DNA of 64,000 bases from Saccharomycopsis phalli (lineage: Eukaryota; Ascomycota; Saccharomycetes; Ascoideales; Saccharomycopsidaceae): assembly GCA_020342235.1 (NCBI GenBank), contig CP073213.1:288501-352500 (forward strand). The letters run 5' to 3'. The notes beneath the pieces were generated by a model that saw nothing but the letters and a program-made list of their open reading frames with translations, was not told where the DNA came from and did no database searches. This document shows, one piece after another, positions 37,692 to 47,277 of the stretch (positions are counted from its first letter, which is position 1; the number at the start of each line of letters is the position of its first letter). Position numbers and translations under genes: made by a program.

Positions 37692-38490
37692 AACACTGTC
37701 GTACTTTAGGCTAGTACGATTGCATAATTATTTACATTACCTATTAATAGTTGAAGCTGCGGTTTACTGGCTCAGAATAAAACAGCGGGGATAATGTATG
37801 ATTACAGATTTTATGATAGACGAAATTGGTCTGTGAGGCCTGACACTTTTTATTTAGAGAGTTTTGAGCTACGTTATGACAAAGCTACTGTCCATTCAGC
37901 TGGTTCTTATTCGCTGGCAACCCATTTTTCCGATTGGTCAACTCCAAAGGAACGAAGCAAATTATTTAGAAATTATAGTTTACATTAAACATCACGGCTG
38001 GTCTGAGTAGATTAATAAACTCTGCAATAGATGAGCACTGTTGCCAAAACGATCTGGAAATTATAAGACAAGAGGGATGCAAGAAGACGAATTAGAGTAT
38101 GTACTAAGAAGGAATGTGAGACACCTAATATAGCTCTCTAAGCATGGTACACTGGGCTATGGACGCAATCACGTGACATGATATTATTCATAGATAGTTA
38201 TCGACCACGTGATCATGAATGAGCCATGTGGTTCCTCGAAAGGGACATGATGGAATTTGTGATGGATTGTTTAATAAAACGATAAATGTTGATTGGCACT
38301 TGATTAAATATATTTGAAACTACTTGGTAGTGGGACTATGATTCTTTTCTGGTCCAATTCACTTATGCATCATGACATTTTTACTGGCTTATCGTGATTT
38401 ATATTGATTTATATTGATTTATATTGATTTCTATCCAATTTCTATCCAATTTCTATTCAACCTTGTTTATTCACCCTTCACTCCACTTCC

Positions 38491-39207
38491 TCACTCCAAC
38501 TTTCTTTCCTCCCCTTGCTCAATCTTTCTCATGACCTTTGCTGGAACCCCGCCAATCAACAAATCATCGCCAAAACTCTTGGTGACAACTGCTCCTGCAG
38601 CAACCACACATCGCTTGCCAATGGTGACACCTGGCAAAATCGTGGCGTTGGATCCAATCCAACTACCGTCACCAATGGTGATTGGCGCAGCAAGCTCGAC
38701 TCCCGAGTTACGTTCCTTGGCTTCCAACGGATGCGAAGCCGTGAGCACACTGACATTAGGTCCAAACATGACCTCATTGCCAATGGTGATGAGACACACG
38801 TCGAGGAAAATGGTGTTGAAGTTGCAGTAGAATTTATCGCCAAGAATGATGTTGTACCCATAGTCCACGTAAAATGGCGGCTCCATGTACACGCCCTTTC
38901 CCATTTTCCCAATGATCTTCTCCCGCAAGATCTTGTTGCGCTCGTCAATAAACCCCTGGATACTCCCGGCAGAGTCCTTGGCGTCTACGCCGTCCCGCTT
39001 CAAGTATTCCGAGTAGGTAAAGTCTCCATATTCCCGGCAACTATCGTTGGAAACAAACCGCCGAGCCAACAACTCCGGCTCGTTTGGGTTGTAAAAGCAT
39101 CCGCTGATCATCTTGTCATAGTCGACGTTTCCCTTTGGCACCCCAGTAAGGTTTGCCGATGCGTATTCGCACAATTCTCGGTCGATTTCGGTTTTCGCAG
39201 AGGTCAT
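38491..39207 (-). CDS. Maltose/galactoside-type O-acetyltransferase
   Basis: Acetyl-CoA-dependent sugar O-acetyltransferase of the left-handed beta-helix (hexapeptide repeat) class; 238 residues. The N-terminal Mac domain (about 30-95, DYDKMISGCFYNPNEPELL) is followed by hexapeptide turns: YNIILGDKFYCNFNTIFLD, ITIGNEVMFGPNVSV, ITIGDGSWIGSNATI, VTIGKRCVVAAGAVV. The catalytic His is in LTASHPLEAKER, and the closing GVPAKVMRKI is family-typical. Such genes are scattered in fungi and related to bacterial maa/lacA. The substrate in yeast is unknown, so I give no symbol. A TATA-like TATAAATA lies about 33 bp upstream of the ATG. Confidence 0.88.
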   Translation of the reverse strand: MTSAKTEIDRELCEYASANLTGVPKGNVDYDKMISGCFYNPNEPELLARRFVSNDSCREYGDFTYSEYLKRDGVDAKDSAGSIQGFIDERNKILREKIIGKMGKGVYMEPPFYVDYGYNIILGDKFYCNFNTIFLDVCLITIGNEVMFGPNVSVLTASHPLEAKERNSGVELAAPITIGDGSWIGSNATILPGVTIGKRCVVAAGAVVTKSFGDDLLIGGVPAKVMRKIEQGEERKLE

Positions 39208-39814
39208 GGATGTTGGAAAAATTCACGGGCGCTGGTGATTATTTATAGATTTCAAAAAAAAAGATGCGGCTAATCTGTGGGCAAACATGCCAAGAAATCC
39301 TGCGCACAGCGGGGAAAAAACACTTGGCCAGAGCTGAAAAACTACTTACTGGGAAAAGCATCTTGCCCAACATGGAAAAAGTATTTCGCCAGACGTGGCA
39401 AAGATGACAAATTGATCGTTGCAAATATGTTGGCAGCGGGGCAGAAACGTGATTGGATGTAGAAGAGCCGAGTCTCGGCCACTTGGAAACTCAGCAAATG
39501 AGGATTATAATGGAATACAATGTATGGAGCTACAATGGGCATTTATGCAGATGTTTCCGATGTAATCCCATTCAATGACAGTGGAAATTTTGTCGTTTGA
39601 ATGTAACTTGTATTGTGTATATACTAACTGCATGCGAGTTGAATGGCGAAAATCTGTTGGCTACTCAAAGACCACTATTCAGAGGACTATATTTGAGAAG
39701 GAATCGGACTCGTGACAAGGTGAGCCGACCAGCAATTTCATACAGGAAATGATTGATACGGAATATTGATGGAGAGGTATAAAACCAAGTGAAGTGATTA
39801 TGACCAGGGAGAAT

Positions 39815-40035
39815 ATTTCTTTAATGCAAGTAGATTTTCCAAGAATATTTCTTGAAAGTACATAGCCCAGGAATATTTCTTGAATAAAGTACATTATCCA
39901 GGAATATTCCTTAAATACAAGTACATTATCCGGGAATACACATCAATACAAGTACATTGGCCAGGAATATCCCAGAAATATCCCAGAAATATCCCAGAAA
40001 TACCCATTAATATCCCAGAAATATCCATTAATACA
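39815..40035. repeat. CCAGGAATATT minisatellite
   Basis: Imperfect units of about 28-30 bp (AATACAAGTACATTATCCAG plus GAATATTTC). The middle collapses to an 11-bp unit, ATATCCCAGAA, repeated four to five times. Confidence 0.8.
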
Positions 40036-40284
40036 AGTACATCACCCAGAATACACACGCGGAACCTAATCGAAACAACTATGTGGAGAATATCAGCTAC
40101 AATACACATTTAACCATGACCGAGTCTAGTGGATTCATCTGCAAAGCACAGTTGATGAAATGCTGTAGCTCATTACTAAGACCTGCTTGCTTATATAATA
40201 CATCCTGCATACACGCTTATGTAATTGGCCTTGGGCCTAAGTGCAGCCTGTCAAATTTGCAGTGAACCCAAGATTTTACAATGG

Positions 40285-40450
40285 TAATTTCTATTCTTGT
40301 ATTTGGTTGTATATTTCCACACGGTAATTGGACAGTATGTCATTGCTGAAAAACATTCCGAGGCACCGTTGCTGAAAACCTACATCACCTCTCAAAGAGC
40401 TCAGGATTAATCTTCAATTTGACCAGTTTTGTCGGCCCGTAGTACTTGAG
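40285..40450 (-). mobile_element. Family-A-like retroposon copy continuous with a family-C relic
   Basis: TTGTATTTGGTTGTATATTT, AACATTCCGAGGCACCGTTG and AATCTTCAATTTGACCAGTT are family A. Without a break it continues into GTAGTACTTGAGGTTATGTA, which is family C as at 25690-25740. Confidence 0.6.
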
Positions 40451-40625
40451 GTTATGTAAAGCCCAGATGCATTTGCCAAGGTGAGTTTTCTGAATCTCAT
40501 CATTTGATGGAAACAGTTCCACCTCTTAAATTTCTGTGCTCGTGGCCAAATAACTTGGCAACGATCCATCCATGAGACTTGAGTAGCGTAGCTTAATGTT
40601 TCGTGCTTGCCTATTATGGTTTAAT
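40450..40625 (-). pseudogene. Relic of coding family C
   Basis: GTTTTCTGAATCTCATCATT and TGGCCAAATAACTTGGCAAC with CATCCATGAGACTTGAG align in order with 25735-25960. Confidence 0.5.
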
Positions 40626-40739
40626 GATGATATTTATTTAAGGTAATGAGCATTGAAGGGGCAATAAACTTTTGCCTAGATCTTTAGTGACGTGAGCCAT
40701 CTCCTCTCCAAGGTAGCCTCTAACATATTATGGTTTAAC

Positions 40740-40985
40740 GGGTTATGTTCAATGGACTATATTCAATGGACTATATTCAATGGACTATATTCAATGGACT
40801 ATATTTAATGGACTATGTTTCATGGTTCATTATTGCCAATGACTTGAGTAGGATCTGGGTGGAATAGCACTTTCAATGTAGATGGAGCATAGTACCATGC
40901 TAGTCGTAGAATAACTAGATGAGTTGTAAATAATTACATGAGTTGTAAATAATTACATGAGTTGTAAATAATTTCATGAGTAAAA
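40740..40985. repeat. Two short minisatellites
   Basis: Five to six units of TTCAATGGACTATA at 40748-40818, then three to four units of ATGAGTTGTAAATAATTAC at 40918-40985. Confidence 0.85.
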
Positions 40986-41276
40986 TAATTAAATGAGCTG
41001 CTAAAACAACTAGACATGAGTAACATAACTAGATAAGTTGGCAAATATCTAAATCGCTCAAGTCTGACTATTTAAGAGATTCAATACATGATAAATGGCT
41101 ACATCGAAATGAGTTGTATCTTAGTTACATCTCATTTACATCCTAATTAAACTCTGGTAATAGTTGCACCACGATTTAAATATCCAATATACCCAGCCAG
41201 ATAAAACCCCTCCTCCAAAGCCTCGTCCTCCCTACATTCATAACAGAAATAAATATTAAATTAGCTCCACTGTACA

Positions 41277-42824
41277 CTAGTCATCCAACTTGGTTGGATC
41301 CTGTCTGGCCTTAAACTGCAAGATACAGTCGTCCTTTGGGAAAATTGTCGCAAACACCTTAATCTTCTCACTCAACGGCGTCACCTGGTGGGTAATGTGG
41401 TTGAACATAACCGACTTGCCAATCAACCCGGTGAAAAGCATCATAACATAATTCTGGCCCAAGCACACGTGTGGACCAGTACCAAACACCAACCAGTTCT
41501 TTTTAGCAGCGTCGGCCTTTCCGCCCTCGGCCCATCGCTCAGGAATAAACTCGTCTGGGTCGTCGTACACTTCAGGGTCGTGCAAGGCAGGGTAAAGAGT
41601 AGGAATCACCATCGAGCCCTTTGGCGCGGTGTAACTGTCGTTAATTGGGAAGCTCTGTTTCGCGACATAAGGCACCATAAGCACTGGTGGACGGATCCGC
41701 AAGACCTCCTTGACGACCATAAACGTGTACTTCATCTTCTCAATCAACTCCAACGTGAGTGGGACATTAGGGTCGCCGTTCCGCACGTCAAGCTGCTCCT
41801 GGTGGATCTTCTTGATAACATCTGGCCGGTCGGCGACAATCTGGTACAACCAGCATGTAGCCGAGGAAGAGGCGTCCTGCGAAGCAAACAAAAACGTGAA
41901 AATCGTCTCGGAGATCTCCTTGTTGCTGAACTCGCGCACAAGAAGCTTGCTGTCCGGATTGTTTGACTTTTCCTTGCGCGCATCCTCCATAAGCTCGACC
42001 CATGCGTCCATAACACACGTTGGCTTTCCTCCCAGAGTAATATGCTTCTTGGCCTGGGCCGCACAGTTTTCAAAGATCTTCATGGTCATGTCTGCGGTTT
42101 TTTTCCCGTACCAAGTCTTGGTGTATGGGATGATAATTGGGAAGTTGACCAACTCCAAAGCAGCTGTGATCAAGTAGTAGTCGTCCGAGATGGTGCGAAT
42201 CTGGTTCTCGGTGATGTACTCACCACAAAAAGTGCGCAAGCTCACGGCACACATGATTTCTCTAAACTCGTGGAACATTGGCTTTGGTCCGGAACTGGTC
42301 ATGTCTCTGAACCGCGCAAGGTAACGGTCGTAGATCTTCTCCTGGTACGGAAAGTACATCTGGAGCGCCTTCCGAGTGAATAACCCATTAAGCGACCGGC
42401 GATAATCGACATGGTCCTTTCCGTCCAAAAACACCCAGTTGGTAGGACGGAGGATCTTGACGGCACAGTCAACGACACATGGCTTAACATATTTAGGCGA
42501 AGCAAGAATCTTTCGCGCCAAGTCTCTGGTGGAGGCGATAATCACAAACTTGTGGAAGATGGACACACAGGAAAGCGGGCCACTCTTCCATTTCGCAACA
42601 TACTCCTCAAACTTTGGATCAAGCGACTCCAAAAACGGACCAATGAATGGATAAAACTTGAATCGAGGACCAGCAATACTGCCCTTGGACACCTGGTACG
42701 ACACCTGGTCGTATACCAAGGCAAGACACAAGACAGTGAGCAAGGTCTTCCAAACTGAGATGCCAGACGTATCAATAAGAGTATTGATCGTTGAGTTGGT
42801 GAAATGTTCGTTGACCACTTCCAT
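41277..42824 (-). CDS. ERG5: Sterol C-22 desaturase, cytochrome P450 CYP61
   Basis: ER-membrane P450 that introduces the C22-C23 double bond late in ergosterol synthesis. The chosen start ATG at 42824 (MEVVNEHFTN) gives 515 residues (S. cerevisiae Erg5 538). An in-frame ATG at 42962 lies upstream of a TATA-like element and would add residues with no family match. A membrane anchor (about 23-42) is followed by PRFKFYPFIGPFLESLDP, which is typical of CYP61. The I-helix is FLFASQDASSSAT (about 311-323), ExxR is EVLR (373-376), and the heme loop is FGTGPHVCLGQ with the ligand Cys454. All key residues are intact. Confidence 0.96.
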   Translation of the reverse strand: MEVVNEHFTNSTINTLIDTSGISVWKTLLTVLCLALVYDQVSYQVSKGSIAGPRFKFYPFIGPFLESLDPKFEEYVAKWKSGPLSCVSIFHKFVIIASTRDLARKILASPKYVKPCVVDCAVKILRPTNWVFLDGKDHVDYRRSLNGLFTRKALQMYFPYQEKIYDRYLARFRDMTSSGPKPMFHEFREIMCAVSLRTFCGEYITENQIRTISDDYYLITAALELVNFPIIIPYTKTWYGKKTADMTMKIFENCAAQAKKHITLGGKPTCVMDAWVELMEDARKEKSNNPDSKLLVREFSNKEISETIFTFLFASQDASSSATCWLYQIVADRPDVIKKIHQEQLDVRNGDPNVPLTLELIEKMKYTFMVVKEVLRIRPPVLMVPYVAKQSFPINDSYTAPKGSMVIPTLYPALHDPEVYDDPDEFIPERWAEGGKADAAKKNWLVFGTGPHVCLGQNYVMMLFTGLIGKSVMFNHITHQVTPLSEKIKVFATIFPKDDCILQFKARQDPTKLDD

Positions 42825-43143
42825 CTTGGATGATAAACTCAAGAGAATGGAAAATTTATACCAAATGCATCCCGGCTGATACGACATATACGAGATCACG
42901 TGATGGATCGGGCGCACCGTATGCAAAACAGGGTACGAGGTACAGCCAACTTGACGTGTCATTGAAATATACTTGTGCTCGATTGGATTTTTTTTTTTTT
43001 TTGTTTATTAAAATTGGATATCTAACCAAAGTGCCTTGTTTCTTCCAGTATCTTCCTCTCCTATCTTCTGCCTATATCTCGTATATCCCACATATCCACT
43101 ACTGCATATGCCATTACACTCCGCCCCAGAATACTACAAACTA
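42825..43143. other. ERG5 promoter region
   Basis: Contains a TATA-like TTTATACC about 35 bp before the ERG5 ATG, a 16-bp poly-T run on the plus strand near 42986 and the 3' end of the coiled-coil gene. Nothing else seen. Confidence 0.5.
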
Positions 43144-43737
43144 CTATACGCCCCGTTGCTGAATCAGCCATTTCCTCTGGGTCAAGTCCATCAATATCTT
43201 CTTGGTGGTCATCAACTCGTATACCTTTTCCACATTGCCGGTCTCATACAAAAACTTATCCTCCACCAACCCAAGTAACTGCTTCAACTTCTCGGAGATT
43301 TCAAACATACACACACGTTTCCGCACAATTTGCTCATACAATCCATACTCCTCCTGTGAGATCACAGTCAATGTCTCATAATTTGCCCGGTTTTGCGCAA
43401 GTGTCTCCAAATTATACTCCACCACATCGTTCCTCACGCTCTCCAACACCGTCTGAATGGCAACCTCATAGTTATTAATCAAAGCTGTGATCGCCGCAGT
43501 ATAGTTCACCCGGTTAGTGAGATCCTCCTTAAGCTGTTCGTTTCGCTCTTTGAGCTGCTCCAACCGCTTCTGCTTGGTCACCTCGGGTTCTCGGTTGACT
43601 TCTACTGCTAGCGTGTCAACCAAACTGGCTATATTATCCTTCAAACAGTCCGACTCGGCAACTAGGCCCTGGAGCTGGAAAACCAAATCATAAAACGGTA
43701 CTAAATTCTCTGTATGTGGTAGGTTTGGAGTACTCAT
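43144..43737 (-). CDS. Unrecognised 197-residue coiled-coil protein
   Basis: A single frame from ATG 43737 to the stop at 43144, with even coding-like composition and no low-complexity sequence. The predicted structure is almost all helix: a heptad-rich segment about residues 55-80 (KQKRLEQLKERNEQLKEDL) and further helices to the end (ISEKLKQLLGLVEDKFLYE). There is no signal peptide, membrane segment or catalytic motif. Size and character resemble small kinetochore, spindle-pole or mediator subunits, but no family-defining motif was seen, so no function is assigned. It lies 320 bp upstream of ERG5 on the same strand, which may be coincidence. Confidence 0.75.
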   Translation of the reverse strand: MSTPNLPHTENLVPFYDLVFQLQGLVAESDCLKDNIASLVDTLAVEVNREPEVTKQKRLEQLKERNEQLKEDLTNRVNYTAAITALINNYEVAIQTVLESVRNDVVEYNLETLAQNRANYETLTVISQEEYGLYEQIVRKRVCMFEISEKLKQLLGLVEDKFLYETGNVEKVYELMTTKKILMDLTQRKWLIQQRGV

Positions 43738-46700
43738 TCATGAACACGGAAGGGCTCATTGATTTTTCTAGGCTCCCGTGCACGTGCCATGTCACAGCAA
43801 TGGACAGTTTACCGATGATGCTTTAACAATTTCCGGATTTAGTTGGATGTGTCGTTTTGATAATACTATTTGGAAATATTGGTGGAAAATATGAGAGTTG
43901 CGTAGCAATGTCGCAGACTGGTTTGTCACGTGATGCGTGGTGGTTGATGTGAATGGTAGATTGATGCGGAATTTGAAAATGAGAGATTCTTAGGCACTTA
44001 ATATTTCAAGTTATCCATCCATATTATCATCAACTTTCATATTATCATCAACTTATCCATCTATAATATTTCAAGTTATCCACCTACATGTGCAATAGTT
44101 AGACTCTCTCGTGATTTATACCTGACCATCGGATCATAAACGGTTTGTTACCAAAAGAAAACATCATTTTCGTAGAAACGCTTCCAGCAAGTTTGGATAT
44201 CGTTGCGACAATTGTACATTGAGTTAGGCCTAAGCTTTCATCTTTCAGGTACTGGTTCAGTAACCAACGGTAAGACTGTCCCACAAGACCGGGTTGAACT
44301 CGTGAAGGAAAAGTACAATCTCAACCAGTGCGACAACTGAGCCATTAATCGCGATTCTGAGGCTACAGTGTTGGTGTAGGACCTGTAACACTACAATAGT
44401 ATGGACACCGAGACCCAGAAACGGCATTGATCCTTCATAGTGTTGTAATGACTCTATTTTAATTTCATGACATTGTTTGCTTTAATGTACTATGCTGGAA
44501 ATATGTTTCTAGACCTCGAGTCTAGACTTACCTGACCAGATCAAAGAGACATAGATAAAAGTGCTTGGAATAACCAATAACCATTACAAGGGGCTGTTTG
44601 AAATAAAATACACCAAGAACCCAATTGTGCTTTGCTGGAACCTGATGCTAGATTGTTCCACCAAGTTGGGTATTCGAGCAGAGGATCTTTAGGGGCCGGT
44701 CTATCCCTTGAAAGTAAACGCTCTTGCCGGTAGTGAGGAATAAACTGCATAAAAAACCAGTTGCAACCTACAATCAAGAAATTCAATCGGTCTCCATCAC
44801 CACATCATATTCCACTTGATTGGCTACCAGAGGAAGGATTTTGAGCAAGTCAAACCGTATCTTCGTCAATATTGGACGTCCTGTATGAGGTTACTTTAAC
44901 CGAAAAACTCTTGAATAACAAAAGACAAAATTGCCAACGTTGAATTTGGCTAGAATGACATTGCTATACAAGCCCCAATCGACATGTATGGTTGGAAAAG
45001 TTTATCAATAAAAGCCTGCTAATATAAGCCTGCCAATTATTTGGTAGAATCCTCCAGATAATATGTACCCTGTAATTTTGAAACTTTTACTGAAATTACA
45101 ATCCTTTAAAGAAAAGCACCCTATAACCTACTGGAGCATCCTCCAGCATGAGTTCAGTGGCCCTACAAGGATTGGCTTCTAGCATAGCGAAAAAGTACAG
45201 CGAACCATAACACACAGCCAACGAAATGTTCAATCTAAGGCAGCATGGGTCTTGAGTCAATTGTCCATTGATGTAGCCTATTTCATGTTTAGTGCATTGC
45301 AAAATCGCCTTATGCCCTACGAAATATTACAAAAGCACACCAGTATATAGTTTAATGGGTAACTGTAGTCAAATGTTGGCAAGCAGCACATTTCACCATT
45401 TAGCATACATGCGAACTACTGAAGGTCCTGATGCGGTAAATGGAATGTAAGGTCATGGGTCTGTTGAAAGACATGGTCGAGTGCATGTCGACAGATTTAT
45501 AAGCTACAGAGATGTTTATTTGCATTTTGGATATTTTGGAAATATTTTACTGATATTTTGGAAATATTTTACTGATATTTTGCTAATATTTCCCAAGCAT
45601 TAGCAATCAAGCTGCAACTAGCTAGAGTCTACTACGTTTAGCATGTGCACTACAACTGTGATTAAATATTCATCATTTACTTGGTACTTTAATCTTGTAA
45701 AGTATCGCTGGTTCTGGATATACCAAACAAAGCCAGACCCACCTACATAAACTTAAACCGACACACACAAGCGACTCTCGTTGGGTGCTGACAGTCCCGA
45801 GTTAAAGTCCTAAATAGTACAAGAGTTGGATTCGTAGCGAGAATCCACAATGGGTATCTGGATTTCCCAGTGCAGAGCGAGGCAGATTAAGGACAACTGA
45901 TTGGCGGCCGGATTAAGTAATTTGGACGTTTTCCTAGACCTGAGTGATGCAGAAGGTTTGAGCGATCCAGATCGCAAATCTTTGGTGTGGAATCAGGCAA
46001 GTGATTCAGTAGGCTACCGTATAACGCGCATTGTTTGGTAAATTATTGAGGCCTTTGCTACATGTTCAAGTCTGTACTTTGGTAACTCCCGACGCCTGCA
46101 CTTTGGTAATCCAGAGTCGAAGAGAATGGCCGGGATTTTCTGCTTGAGATAATAACAATACACCAAGGCTTACGTGCGTGAAGTTTGCACGACTTGCAGG
46201 TGTACCTTTGGCCAAAGGCACGTAAGAACAATAGATTAATAAATCAAGAGACCTTGAGCCTATGAACATGGGAAATGGAAAAAAAAAAGTGGTGTTGGTT
46301 AGATTATTTGCACTTTGAGAAGTGACAAAGTATACAAGAGTAAACTTTGAGCAGATGAGATCTCCACGCACTGGTGCAAAACCTTATGTAGACTGCATGG
46401 TGGAGAGATTGGTTGAGTTGGAAATGTGTAGTAGAGAGTACAAATCACGACCAAGGTGGCTGGACGGAAGTAATAAGGTCAGTTGGTTTGAAGAGTCCAG
46501 GGTTCTCAAGACTAAATGATAGTTGGCATAGTTTGTCAGTGAAGACGGTTTAAATAAAATTACACGTGTTCCTGTTGGAATTATTATTAATGTCTCCCGA
46601 TTGAGACATGCTTCGGAGTCAGATTACTGGTGGAATCGGGGCGAAAAGCTTACCCGGCCGGCAGTTGGTGGCTGTGAGTATTGATAAGTGCAGAGTATTA

Positions 46701-47277
46701 AGGTTGCAGGTTAGTTAGGGTTGCTAATTCTAGAAAGAAAAATCCCAGTGACAAGATTTGTACACGACCCAAGCTCTGCACCATAGCTAAAGGGTTTCCA
46801 TAAGAATCAACACGTAAAAAAAAAAAATTCCCCCCAGTGTCTTACCTTTGAGGTGAAGGCTCCAACGCCCAGTCCAGCGGTCTTCAATGTCACATGACAT
46901 AATGTCTCATCATGTGATTATACTACCCCATTGGGTATGACGATATCCAGTTTGAAACTGCTCACGTGCCGTGCATCCTGGACAGAATATATCGAGGTGA
47001 GGCAGGGGTGGTGGGCGGTTTATATGGGGCCATGTATACGTATCATTTTGCCACGCGTGTGTGGTGTGGCTTTATCAACGGTGTTTGGTAAAACAGAACT
47101 ATTATCAGGCGATCCTTTGCATCATATCCGTGGTTTTTGACCGTGGAATTGGATGAGTCCTGCATGCTACTGCACGCACTGCAGCCCGAAAGCGTGTCGG
47201 TAAATCAGCAGGCAGTATATATTTTTCAAGGCTGCAAATCCATTTCAAAAAAATCCTAGTCGCGCCTCCTTTCCACC
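43738..47277. other. Intergenic region (3.5 kb) between the coiled-coil gene and PXL1
   Basis: Both flanking genes read away from this region. A weak family-C-like stretch lies near 44095-44300 (minus strand) and a TATTTTGGAAATATTTTACTGA tandem repeat near 45525-45590. Otherwise AT-rich sequence with only short open frames; no gene seen. Confidence 0.5.

Larger units (their letters stand above)
36372..38490. other. Intergenic region between peptide copy 2 and the O-acetyltransferase (convergent)
   Basis: The first part matches the region after peptide copy 1 (GGCTTTATAACCAATGCTGC and TGGCATGGATATACGAATAG, then AGCTGTCTGGGATT). It then holds two nested retroposons (37291-37701) and repeat-like sequence near 37900-37990 shared with 15660 and 27880. 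No gene recognised. Confidence 0.6.
39208..41276. other. Intergenic region between the O-acetyltransferase and ERG5
   Basis: O-acetyltransferase promoter at left. It then holds a 28-bp minisatellite (39815-40035), a family-A copy joined to a family-C relic (40285-40625) and two short minisatellites (40740-40815 and 40905-40985). Confidence 0.6.

Noticed and set aside
42825-42962. N-terminal extension of ERG5 from the ATG at 42962
   Set aside because: It would place a TATA-like element inside the coding region and adds residues unlike any CYP61; the ATG at 42824 fits family length.
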